A stretch of DNA of 64,000 nt from the NCBI GenBank assembly GCA_026261815.1, contig JAMPIT010000059.1, positions 21,376,001 to 21,440,000 of the forward strand, read 5' to 3'. Positions 11,960 through 21,300 of the stretch are shown here, piece by piece (positions within the stretch are counted from its first letter, which is position 1; each line of letters opens with the position of its first letter). The translations under genes were made by a program, and so were the position numbers. Below the pieces are notes generated by a model. That model was not told the DNA's origin, did not search any database, and saw only the letters and a program-made list of their open reading frames with translations. This DNA comes from Monarcha castaneiventris obscurior (taxonomy: Eukaryota; Chordata; Aves; Passeriformes; Monarchidae).

Positions 11960-13790
11960 ATTAAGGAGAACGGAAATTTAAAGGATTTATACATCAGGTT
12001 TCAAATAGAAAGCACAAACGGTTTTCTGGAAGCTGCCTAAAAATAGGAAAAATTATTCAAGGAGGAGCTGAATACAGGATGAATAAGTACCATGCAAAAA
12101 GCAGGCAAAAATACAGAGAAATTACAAACAATAATTTTTTTTCTAGAGATTAAAAAATATAGGTAAAAAGTATTATTCAGTAGAAGTAAGGCTGAATTAA
12201 CCATGCTAAGAACATTAAAAGCAATTACAAAATGTCCATAATTTACATGATTTAAGAAGGTGGAAAGGAAGAAAGGCCATTATGTAGTGACAATGAACAT
12301 AAAGACAATATACGAATGGCTTTAAGTGAACATTTTACCTCAGCTTTTAAACAAGTGCAATTCTGAATCTGGGGCACAAATAAAATGGTTAGTGGGAATG
12401 TATGTCTCAGCATGGGAATTATCAAAGCTGATGCTGAAGCAAAGCTCAGAAGTTTTGTGTGCTAAGATTGAGACAGATGGATATAAAAAGAGCATTTCTA
12501 GAATTCTTGAAAGAACTGGTACATATTCCTGGAAATTTTGGGGAATCAGAATTTTAACAACTCATTTAATGGGGAAGGGGAAGTAGTACTATAAGGTACA
12601 GGCTGAGCAAAGCTTCCTACATGTTTGTAAGGCCCATTCAAATATTACATATAATAAACCTACAACCTCAAGGCAACTAAAATAGCTACCCTACTATGTA
12701 AGGTTTAAAGAAATTTTTGAAGAAAACTAGTACTTTTTGGCATATGATGAAGCGGGCTAGTCTAATAAAATAACAAATCTTTAGATAAAATAAAGGATTT
12801 CATTTAAACTTCATTAAGGTTTTCAACACTTCAGGGGAGAGAATCATCTTGTAACCCTGGATTATGAGGCAAATAAAATTTATAAGGTAGACAGAGACCT
12901 GGGTAAAGGGAGAAGCCACAGCAGTTGCTCCTGAAGGAAGTTTATTAGAACTAAGTTTACCAACAAAGATATTAAGTTTTACCAGGAATAAGGTGCTTCA
13001 AGGTCAATGAAGGCAGCAAAGGTGGTAGAATATCTCTTTGAATGGCTTCAGCACACAGTTCAGTCCTGTTCTCAGAGATCTTCACATTTTTACAGTGCCA
13101 CAACCCAAAATTCATTATCAATTTTACTCTTCACCTAGATTTTAAAGTAAGAACTTGCTACTGTAATTAGTAGATGACAAAATGAAGAGAGCTCACTTAG
13201 TGAAGAGTGACAGACTAAATAGGATGCACTTAATTATACCAAATGCCATGTCTCACAGTGGCTATAAGAATTTGTCAGATGGAGGTCAGGAGATAATAAC
13301 AACATCTCAAGAACATAAATTCAAGGGTGTCTGTAATGTGGACAATAGAGAAGAAAATGTGACCTAAGCACCTTGGCACCTATTGTATAAGGTATTTCCC
13401 AGTGGATTTAGACAAATATTTATATAAGTATGTTCGACATTACTAAGACCCAGCTGTGTTTTGTGTGTTCCTGATTGCTCGTGTACCGGAATATATATTT
13501 AGGTTATTCAGGAAAAGGGTACCTTTACAAGAGTGGATTAACTATTTTACAGGCCAGGTTTAAAAGGTGAGAGGACTTTGATTTGTCTCTGTAAAGGCAC
13601 CAAGTGATTAAGCACAAGGAAGAGGAAGTTAAAAGACTATGTTGACACAAAGGAAATGATTGCCAACTGACTTGGAATTAGATGGTTTCTAGATAACAGA
13701 GCAACACAGCTGTACAGCAGTTTCCCCATAGGACTGGAGTAGGTGGAAGGTGCAAGAAATTTAACAAATACCTTTTCAAAGTAGTGTTTA
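11960..13790 (+). mobile_element. Ancient CR1 LINE, reverse-transcriptase region, heavily decayed
   Basis: By eye this follows the plus-strand order of an old CR1 ORF2. Landmarks are GAATTAACCATGCTAAGAAC (12192 onward), a SEYFASVF-like segment reading SEHFTSAF (12324-12347), and the palm motif LDFSKAFDT, here LNFIKVFNT (12804-12830). The FADDTK catalytic box follows, here LVDDK (13167-13181), then a stretch resembling GGTATTTCCAGTAGAGA near 13390. In the first motif both aspartates have become asparagine, so this copy is dead. Stops and frame changes separate the landmarks. The spacing between the two palm motifs is longer than I expect, which suggests an insertion. CR1 ORF2 normally encodes endonuclease plus reverse transcriptase used for retrotransposition. 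Both ends are approximate. The 86-codon frame at 12326-12586 is in a different frame from the motifs and is not a gene. Confidence 0.62.
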
Positions 13791-14016
13791 ATCACATTAT
13801 GGAATGATATCAGAGCAAATACCAGGACCCCAAGATAAGGACTCTGCCCCTCTCTCTTTACTCTTCTGTATTGCTAAACTGTAAATGCCTTTGATGAAAA
13901 AGAGACATTTTTACATGAGACAGAACTGCATGAAACTGCTACGTAAAAACAGGGTGCATGAAGAAAAGGACTTCTGATACTCGAGGCATCTTTTTCTTCC
14001 TTGGGGCACACAGTAC
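13791..14016. other. Short unique spacer between CR1 remnant and LTR
   Basis: No feature is recognised in these roughly 220 bp. The old CR1 may run a little way into it. Confidence 0.4.
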
Positions 14017-14196
14017 TGTGGTGGGTTCATGCTGACTGGATGCCAGGTACCCACCTACACTGCTCTATCACACCCCTGCACAGCTGGGCAGGGGAGAAAA
14101 CATGTAACAAAAGAGCTCTTGGGTCGAGATAAGGACAGGGAGGGATCACTCACCAGTTACAATTGGGCAAAACTGTCTTGACACCAGAAAATTAGT

Positions 14197-14207
14197 TTAA
14201 TTTATTA
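14197..14207 (-). terminator. LTR polyadenylation signal (AATAAA on the minus strand)
   Basis: TTTATT within AATTTATTACC reads AATAAA on the minus strand. It lies about 180 bp from the inferred 3' end of the LTR, a plausible place for the signal of this element. Confidence 0.55.
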
Positions 14208-14424
14208 CCAATCAAATCAGAGTAGCATAATGAGAAATAAAAACAAGTCTCAAAAGCACTTTCCCCTCACCCCTCCCTCCTTTCTGGTCTCAGTTTCACT
14301 CCTGATTTCTCTATTTCCTACCCACAGCAACACAGGGATACAGGAAATAGGGACTGCTGTGAGTTCATCACATGTCTCTGCTTCTCCTTTCTCCTCAAGA
14401 GGAGGACTCTTCACACTTTTTCCC

Positions 14425-14755
14425 TGCTTCAGCATCAGGTGTCTCCCACAGGAGACAGTTCTCCATTAATTTCTCCAACGTAGGTTCTTCCCATGGGCTG
14501 CAGTTCTTCATGAAGTTCTCCAGCAGAATCCATTCCACAGGGTGCAGTCCTTCAGGAACAGGCTGTTCCAGTGTGGGTCCCTGATGGGGTCACGAGTCCT
14601 GTCAGCAAACCTGTTCCAGCAGGGGCTCTTCTCTACGCAGGTCATTCCAGGAGCCTGCTCCTGCATGAGCTTCCCACGGGGTCACCACCTCCTTTTGGCA
14701 CATCCACCTGCTCCAACTTGAGGTCCTCCACAGGCTGTAGGTATACTGCTCTCTT
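14425..14755. repeat. Degenerate minisatellite inside the LTR (about 45-bp unit)
   Basis: Successive units share the pattern CTCCAGCGTGGGTCC, then CACGGGNTGCAGTCCTTC, in altered forms. Examples begin at CTCCAACGTAGGTTC, CTCCAGCAGAATCC, TTCCAGTGTGGGTCC and TTCCAGCAGGGGCTC. Spacing is about 45 to 48 bp. The array belongs to this LTR family as I remember it and is not a separate locus. Confidence 0.7.
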
Positions 14756-14775
14756 TTCATCTACCCAGTCATTCA

Positions 14776-15142
14776 GTCATAGAAGGCTATCAGACTGGTC
14801 AGCCATGATTTCCCCTTGATTAATCCATGTTGGCAACCCCTGGTAATCTTTTCCTTCATGTGCTTAAAGACGACATCCAGGATGAGCCATTTCAGGGACT
14901 GAGGTGAGGCTGATTGCCCTGGGTCCTCCTTATTCCCCTTTCTGAAGGCTGAAGTAACTTTGGCTTTCCTCCTTCCTCCACTCCTCAGGCAATTCTCCTG
15001 TTCTCCATGATCTTTGAAAGGTGGAAAGTGTCTTAGCAATAATATCTCCCAGGTCTCCTCAGCACTCGCTGTGGGTGTCAAGTTTGCCTAAATTTTCTCT
15101 AACTCATGTTCTCCTAATACACAAAAATCTTGTCTTTTCTAG
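14776..15142 (-). mobile_element. CR1 LINE fragment, reverse-transcriptase region
   Basis: On the minus strand this reads as CR1 ORF2 upstream of the palm motifs. The frame at 14773-15081 contains recognisable CR1 segments: a region like EVPEDWRKANVTPVFKKG near the middle, here altered, then GNKEDPG, then LILDVVFKHMKEK, and finally QHGLIKGKSWLTSLIAFYD at the low-coordinate end. The stretch NYRPVSLTSIPGK that should follow GNKEDPG is mostly deleted. Similarity to the upstream CR1 sequence continues weakly to about 15142 (AGTTTGCCTAAATTTTCTCTAAC). The 3' half, including the catalytic FADD box, is absent. The fragment stops about 20 bp from the truncated LTR. It cannot be functional. Confidence 0.85.
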
Positions 15143-16364
15143 AATATGTGCGACACTGGAGGCATGTGTGCCAACAGGCACTGTGAGGTACAAGGCCATC
15201 AAAAATAATGTCTTCCAGATATTTGAAAATGTATATGAATCAATGTAGCACTATGATATTCACGCTGAATAACATTTAGAAGTGAAACATCATCAACCCT
15301 TGAGGGTGGCCTTAATCTTTTAATTAGTTCATAACAATTGGATCTTCTAGAATGACTTCTCAGGTGCCGAGCAAACCTATGTCACAAGGCAGTTATACAG
15401 AAAGTCTCTTCTTCCTTATGTAACCAGCCTGTTAAACTATTAAAACCATCTATGAGATGCAATTTTAATCAAAAAAGTCTTTTATAGTGAAAATAAAAAC
15501 ATTAAATTTCCAGCTGTTATTGTAGAATATCAAGTGATATAGCATCCTAATTCTTCACATACAACAGAGGCATTTTAAAATTAATTTTCAGCTTTATTTT
15601 CTGTCACCTGTTGACACTAATGTTATTTATTTGCCTGAATGAAGATATTTCTTCCATACCCAAATGAACTTTTTAAAAAGAGAATGAGCAAGCTGATTCA
15701 AGATGATAAAAAATGCCAAAAGAAAGCTCATTTTCAATTTCTGTGTTCAGGGTTTGAGTCACTCAAACTTTCAGGGCTAGAGTCAAAGATGAAGAAATTT
15801 ACAAAATCTAACACTGTGATAAATTCAGGAAAAAATATGCAAATTGCAGACTATCACTGACAATAAAACTATTTTCTTCTTAGTGCTTAAAAAAAAAAGA
15901 TCTTAAACTAAAAGAATTAAAAGCAGAAGTAAGCAGCAGAAGTCAAATTTATGTGTGGAAAACTGAGAGATGAATATTATAGTTTGAATCCACTAACATT
16001 TTATTTACTTTGACTTACACTGGAAATCAAAGTTCTTCCAAAATAGTTAAATGACCTTTCCTTCTACAGCCTAGCATGGAAAGGCATCAAGTTCTGTAAT
16101 TAACTTTTAACAAGATTTGAGTTTCATATGATCAGTACCACTTGTATTACTGCAAATTAAATAAAAAATATTAGCTTGCTTCTCGAGGAATCATGAGGAG
16201 GTACATATCATATGTCCTACAGGATATCGACTCCTGAAATTTTATTCCTCCTCACCAAGTCAAATGCAGTGAGGTTTGTCAGGTCTCCTACTTGGAGCTG
16301 GATGTTGCCTGTGCTGCTAGCACATCTGCTAACAGAGGGTGGAAGTTGAAAGGCTAAGTGTACT
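15143..16364. other. Unique sequence, no gene seen
   Basis: AT-rich unique DNA. A 73-codon plus-strand frame (15639-15860) has low-complexity lysine-rich composition typical of translated A-rich DNA, and is not called. Confidence 0.5.
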
Positions 16365-16772
16365 CTTGAAAGGTTGAGAGAACTGGGATTGTTCAGCATG
16401 AAACAGTGAAAGAGAACACTTCAGACTTTACCTAAGTGTGTAGGTAAAGGAAGACTTACCTAAGTCTTCCAGTACCTGAAGGGAGCCTACAAGAGAAACT
16501 TTTACAGGGGTATGTATAAGTCATGTCCTTACAGGACAAGAGGGAATGGTTTAGATTAGATATTATGAAGAAATTCTTTACTGTGAGAGTGGTGAGGCAA
16601 GGGAACAGGTTGTCAAGAGAAGTTATGCCTGTCCCATCCCTGGATTTGTTCAAGGCCAGGTTGGATGGGTCTCTGAGCAACCTGGTCTAGCAGGAGGTGT
16701 CCCTGCCTCTGGCAGGGGGTTTGGAACTAGGTGATGTTTAAGGTCTCTTCTAAGCCATTCTATGATTCTATG
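16365..16772 (+). mobile_element. CR1 LINE 3' end (5'-truncated)
   Basis: Typical CR1 3' sequence. Landmarks are CCAGTACCTGAAGGGAGCCTACA, AGATTAGATATTATGAAGAAATTC, TTCAAGGCCAGGTTGGATGG, AGCAACCTGGTCTAG, and the terminal CCATTCTATGATTCTATG octamer tail at about 16757-16772. Only the end of ORF2 and the 3' UTR remain, which is the usual 5' truncation of CR1. Two oddities are seen: an extra hairpin-forming segment at 16426-16470, and a gap where the family has TTTTAAACTGAAAGAGGGTAG before the AGATTAGAT block. Confidence 0.92.
16426..16470. repeat. Two adjacent perfect hairpins within the CR1
   Basis: CTTTACCTA (16426-16434) pairs with TAGGTAAAG (16441-16449) around a 6-nt loop. Immediately next, GGAAGACTTA (16449-16458) pairs with TAAGTCTTCC (16461-16470) around CC. 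TTACCTAAGT also occurs twice in direct orientation (16428 and 16456). Other CR1 copies known to me lack this segment, so it looks like a local copy made by template switching. Confidence 0.85.
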
Positions 16773-17848
16773 GTTTTTGCTATTTAATAGGATGCAAAAA
16801 ACAAGCCTTTAGCCCCAAAATCCAACTCATTGTATTTCCTTGAGAACATCTTTTTTTTGTTTTTGTGAAGAGCTGTATGTATGAGCCTTCCCTTGAGATA
16901 TAAGCATCTAAATCCATCTATAAGCAAATCTAAACCCTTGGAAAATCTTCACTGCAGTCCTATCTACACACAGACTTTTGAATGTCCAAACAACACTTCC
17001 CTTGATCCCCTCAGCATAACATTACAGAGGTGATTATCTACAATTAATAGACTGGCCACAGGATGAAGACATAAACAGGAATATCATAGACTATAACTGC
17101 ACATTTCCCGTGCCAATGCAAACACAAATTTATACTTTAGAACAGAAGTCCTGATGGGAAAGGTTAGGACTTACAGCTTAAAGATCCATCACTGCTTCTC
17201 ATTTGCATATATAATTACCTTAATCAGTTACCCACACTTGAGTATAATCATGTTTATTTTCCTTATCATGTTTCTGGATTTGTCACTGGAGAAATAATGA
17301 GATCAAGAAGCCCTTCTTCAAAGACGAAATCATGCCCTGTTTCATCATAAAATGCACACCATATCTGTGGTGCATACAATCAATATGAATCATCTAAAAG
17401 CAGGAAGCAGGAACAAACTAAAAATTTTGTTCTGAAAAATTATCATAAAACATCATTTGGGCTGTAGCCAGTCTGACATAAGGACTCCTCCCTGCATTTG
17501 TGGTTTTTTTGCCATAAAGACTTTCTGTTGTTCTTCCTAATCAGGGATGACCTTCAAAGGGACAGCTGCTGATATATCCTGTCATGATACCTTTGCATCA
17601 ACTACACACAGCAAAGCTAATTTAAGATTCATACGGCATTTGTAAAAGCCTTTAATTCAGTCCTTATCATCCCCTTCATACAGTAACATTATATTTGACT
17701 TTACTTGCTTCACCACTCTTCCACATTTAGAAACTGTGTTCTTGTCTGAATAAATAAGTCTGCTAAGAGCATCTATTAAGTACTGGTATCTCCAGGGTCT
17801 GAAGCACTTTTTTTTCCCCTTCCATTTTTTGCCTGGTGAATCTGAGCT
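16773..17848. other. Unique sequence upstream of the promoter-like cluster
   Basis: No gene or transposon recognised. It contains ATTTGCAT (17201-17208) next to TAATTA (17212-17217), a POU/homeodomain-type pair. One such pair is expected by chance in AT-rich DNA. Confidence 0.45.
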
Positions 17849-17878
17849 ATAAAGCATACAGCAGAGAAGAGGAGAAGG

Positions 17879-17892
17879 GTTGCCTTAGTAAC
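17879..17892. promoter_or_regulatory. X-box motif (RFX binding site)
   Basis: GTTGCC and AGTAAC half sites with a 2-bp spacer match the RFX consensus at every defined position. Binding is inferred from the motif only. Confidence 0.5.
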
Positions 17893-18001
17893 GAGGCAGA
17901 CCCAATCAGCTGCACAGGCTCCCTTGAGACAATCTAATTTGTGCAGCAGAAAGGGGCTAGGACAGGTGGCTAAATTAATGTGCCAGACAGCTTAAAATAT
18001 T

Positions 18002-18019
18002 ACACACACACACGCACAC
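18002..18019. repeat. Interrupted CA microsatellite
   Basis: ACACACACACACGCACAC, a CA run with one G interruption, at the edge of the CpG-rich patch. Confidence 0.9.
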
Positions 18020-18350
18020 GAATGCATACACAAAATCTCCCTGTGTACTTATACGTGAATGCAATTATCCTCCGCGTTTTGCAAAATAAACAGCATCTGG
18101 GTAGCTCAGCCCTGCGAAACCCCCGAAGTGGTGGAGATGCCGCAGCGGTGGAGGAGGCGAGGCAGGGTGGGAGGGAGCAGCGCTCCCTCCCTGCAGTCCT
18201 GCCGGATCTGCAGCCGCTCCGGGGAGGGGGAAAGGACTCCTCCCAGCAAGCACGGGCTGGAGCAGGGGTGTGAATATGTGCCCTCCCCTCTTTACTGGGG
18301 CCTATGAACTCCCTCTTGGTGATAGCGTGATCTGCTGCGCTGCTCTCCTG

Positions 18351-21300
18351 ATTCCACAGGGTGCTGGAGCTCTCTCTTCCTGACACTTTCTGTACCATTT
18401 CACAAGGCTTTCTCTCTCCATGACCTCGACTCTAATTTAAAGTGAACTTCCACCTTTTCCCCACAGTTTTTAAATACAACAGATTTGAAAACATTTCATA
18501 TTCTCCTCAGTCCCTGCTGTGTGAGGATTCAGCCACAGTGCAAGAATTTGGATCAGTTTGGATGCACATCACACACCAGCTTCTAGCTCTTACAAACACA
18601 ATCTCAAATAATTTCTTTTTGCAGCATCTCCTGATTGAATTTAGCCAAGCACAGAGAAAAACAGGAATTCTGAGCCCATTCTTTGACATCTGCAGTACAC
18701 ATGAAAGTCTCGTATGCATAGGAGACTCTGGAAACAGATGATGCTTCAGAAACACTATATTATTACAGTGAAGGATCACTCCTAATTTCTTTATAACAGG
18801 GATAGTATATCCCCATATAGCTAATTATGAGGCATCTGACAAAAATTACTAGGAGAGATAGAGTTATTGTGTTGTTTCTCTACTACAACACCTCAGACAG
18901 AAATGCTGTGGGAAGTGCCCCCTCATGCCAGGCACGCATATATCCCTACATGACATTGTAAGCTCAACACAGTCAGGAGCTCTCTCCCCCTTTTTCCTGC
19001 ATCTTGAGCAGATGAAATTTATTGCTGGCACATATCAGAGCATTTTAATCCCAGGCTATATGACTCCGTTACACAATGAAGCACTTCTCATCCACGTACA
19101 TCAGACTAAAAGAGAAGAGCTCTGAATACTAAGATCAAACAGGCTATAAGGAAAATTGAGGCATGAGATACAATTATATGTTCAAGCTCCATGGGGAAAA
19201 AAATCACAGTGAAAATACTGATATACAAACCATAATAGATAAAGCCATAAAAGGCTTGAAACTGTCATGGGATTTGTTTTTCTTTTTCTGAGTATGTTTG
19301 TTGTCTAGAGAATGCGCCTTACAAGATTATTGATAAATTATTTTTTCCTCCCATGATTTGCAACAACTATAAGAATAGCTGTTTATGCTGCACTGACAAG
19401 CTATCTCAGTAAGGTGTGGAGAGTTACATAAGATTTGGCTAGAAATCAGAAACCAGACTGTGTGACAGCCATGTAATGAAATGGAAATCCCATGTGAAAC
19501 CAAGAAAAATTTTTGCTTGGTTTTTTCCCAGTGTTTACCAAATTAAACGTATTGGATAGATCTGGGTCTAAAGGATATATCTAGAAACATATAGGAAACT
19601 CACCCTGGAGCAAGGGTCTCCTGAGGCTCAGATTAATGCCCTTGCTTCTGCCTCTAACATGTTGCTGATTCACACACTCTGTACTTTTCATCCTTTTTCA
19701 CTATTAGTAAAAAAGAGAAATGGAGACCTTTCCTGGTAGGATATTATTAAACTTGCTCAGAAAAAACACACCATGGGTTGATAGGAAGTGGATGTTATTC
19801 CAAAGTATGATTGTAGGAGTTAGCCTCACCACAGTTTTGGAAACAGTGTTAATGAGGTGCTCAATTATATCTGAAAGACTGGCTAGTTAAGTATTTTGGT
19901 AGCAGTGTTGGGCAAAATCTCAGAGCTTGATGACACAAAAAGTGTTTTCCAAGGATCTTGAGGTAGATACCTGATTAGGCAAAGTGTTTTTGAAATAAAT
20001 TTCAGGTGCACATCACAATGTAACACCAGGCATGTAAGAAAGAAACCAGTACAAGTTGAAGACAAGAAAAAGATCTGGTAGGTAATGAAAAATGTGGTAT
20101 ATTTATAAATGATGCATTTACAAAGAAAACTTTTCTGTCATTTAATTTAAAATATGTATAATTAAAAGATACATATCCACACCCCCTCAAAACCCGTGAC
20201 TACACCACCAAACTCAGTGTGATCGGCCTACACTTAAAGACATTTTAAAAAAGCAAGAAGGTCTTTCCTAACCTTTTAAATGTCTTGACCTGACCTAGAA
20301 TATTTTTTCCACAGAACAGTCTGTGGTTTATTTTGTAGTGTCCCATCCCTCACTAACCTTTAGAGCACCAACATATGTGAAGGGCATTATGAAGAGGTCC
20401 TGCTATATCTCCAGATGAAAATCAGTTTACAACAGAAAGTGCTTCACACCTTCTTCATACAAAGAGCAGAAATGCCACTGTTTAAATTCTAAAGAATTCT
20501 CTGTCAGGGATGAACACCCAAGTAAACAGAGCCTCAGGAGAGATTTGTGTCACCTAACCTAGACCATTACATCTGAGATCACCACTAACTCTCCCTCTAT
20601 TGCAGTCAGTGATGGTAAAGAAGAACTTATTAGGTATAACCCATTTAATTAAAAGGTAGATTGCTGAAGTTCAGATGAAAGATTAATGGGTCCTAAAAAT
20701 GCTCTTTTTTTCTCCATTGACTGAAAAAAAATATAGGCAACTTCTTAAGATGGATACAACTACTGTGTAAATACTTAATATTTGTTGAGACCAAATTCCA
20801 TCTCCCATGTCCCTGTTTGACCCCTCAGGGAAGAGGATCTTAGAATCTACTCTAACCAAACATTTTCTAGCTCGAACTATATTAACATAAGCTTCAGAGG
20901 TGGTTCCCTCCCCCATCCTACATCTGGCATCTGAGAATTTGACCAAGCATAATTTAAATGCATGCTGTGCAAGAGGGGAGGGAAGTAGAAAACATTTCCC
21001 AGTAAAAACAAAACAAATCAGTTTTGCAATGGGTGTCTCTGCATTTATCATCTTCTGTAAAGCTGTTCAGAGATCAGACTTCTAATACAGTCAAGACAAC
21101 CTCAGCTGACTGAATTTATGCAGTGATAGGGAAAAATAAGAACTACTCAATTGGAAAATAGAAGTCTGGAGTACTACATGAGAGCTACCTTTCTACCGTT
21201 GTGAAGAAAATTGTCACCATAATTGTCACCATATATTATGGTCATTTCTGTCTCTTCTCACAGCACTGATTTAGAACCCCCAGCTGAGAAGGCAGCTGTG

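Larger units (their letters stand above)
14017..14755 (-). mobile_element. Truncated ERV LTR with internal degenerate repeats
   Basis: I recognise this as a widespread avian LTR lying on the minus strand. Its 3' end is at the low coordinate, where TGTGGTGGGTTCATGC reads in reverse as a terminal ...CCACCACA. Landmarks on the plus strand are GGATGCCAGGTACCCACC, GGGTCGAGATAAGGACAGGG, TTTATTACCAATCA, and a run of units such as CCCATGGGCTGCAGTTCTTC. The LTR stops within the repeat array near 14755, so its 5' part is missing and no target duplication can be identified. A CR1 fragment begins about 20 bp later. The open frames here (for example 14571-14819) are LTR sequence and not genes. Family naming is left open. 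Confidence 0.78.
17849..18350. promoter_or_regulatory. Candidate promoter: TATA-like, X-box, CCAAT box and CpG-rich patch
   Basis: Three motifs lie within about 60 bp: CTATAAAG (TATAAAG 17849-17855), a full RFX-type X-box GTTGCC-TT-AGTAAC (17879-17892) that fits GTNRCC(N0-3)RGYAAC, and CCAAT in ACCCAATCAGC (17902-17906). From 18060 to 18350 the DNA turns GC-rich, with roughly a dozen CpGs, whereas the rest of the window has few. Together this resembles a vertebrate promoter and first exon. RFX X-boxes with CCAAT are known from ciliary gene and MHC class II promoters. Direction is unclear. A 132-codon minus-strand frame (18000-18398) and an 82-codon plus-strand frame (18059-18307) cross the CpG patch, but neither resembles a known protein. 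It could also be an isolated GC-rich island. Confidence 0.4.

Noticed and set aside
18000..18398. 132-codon minus-strand frame over the CpG-rich patch
   Set aside because: Frames are open on both strands in this GC-rich patch. The translation is arginine/serine/proline-rich with no domain, and part of it is a translated CA repeat.
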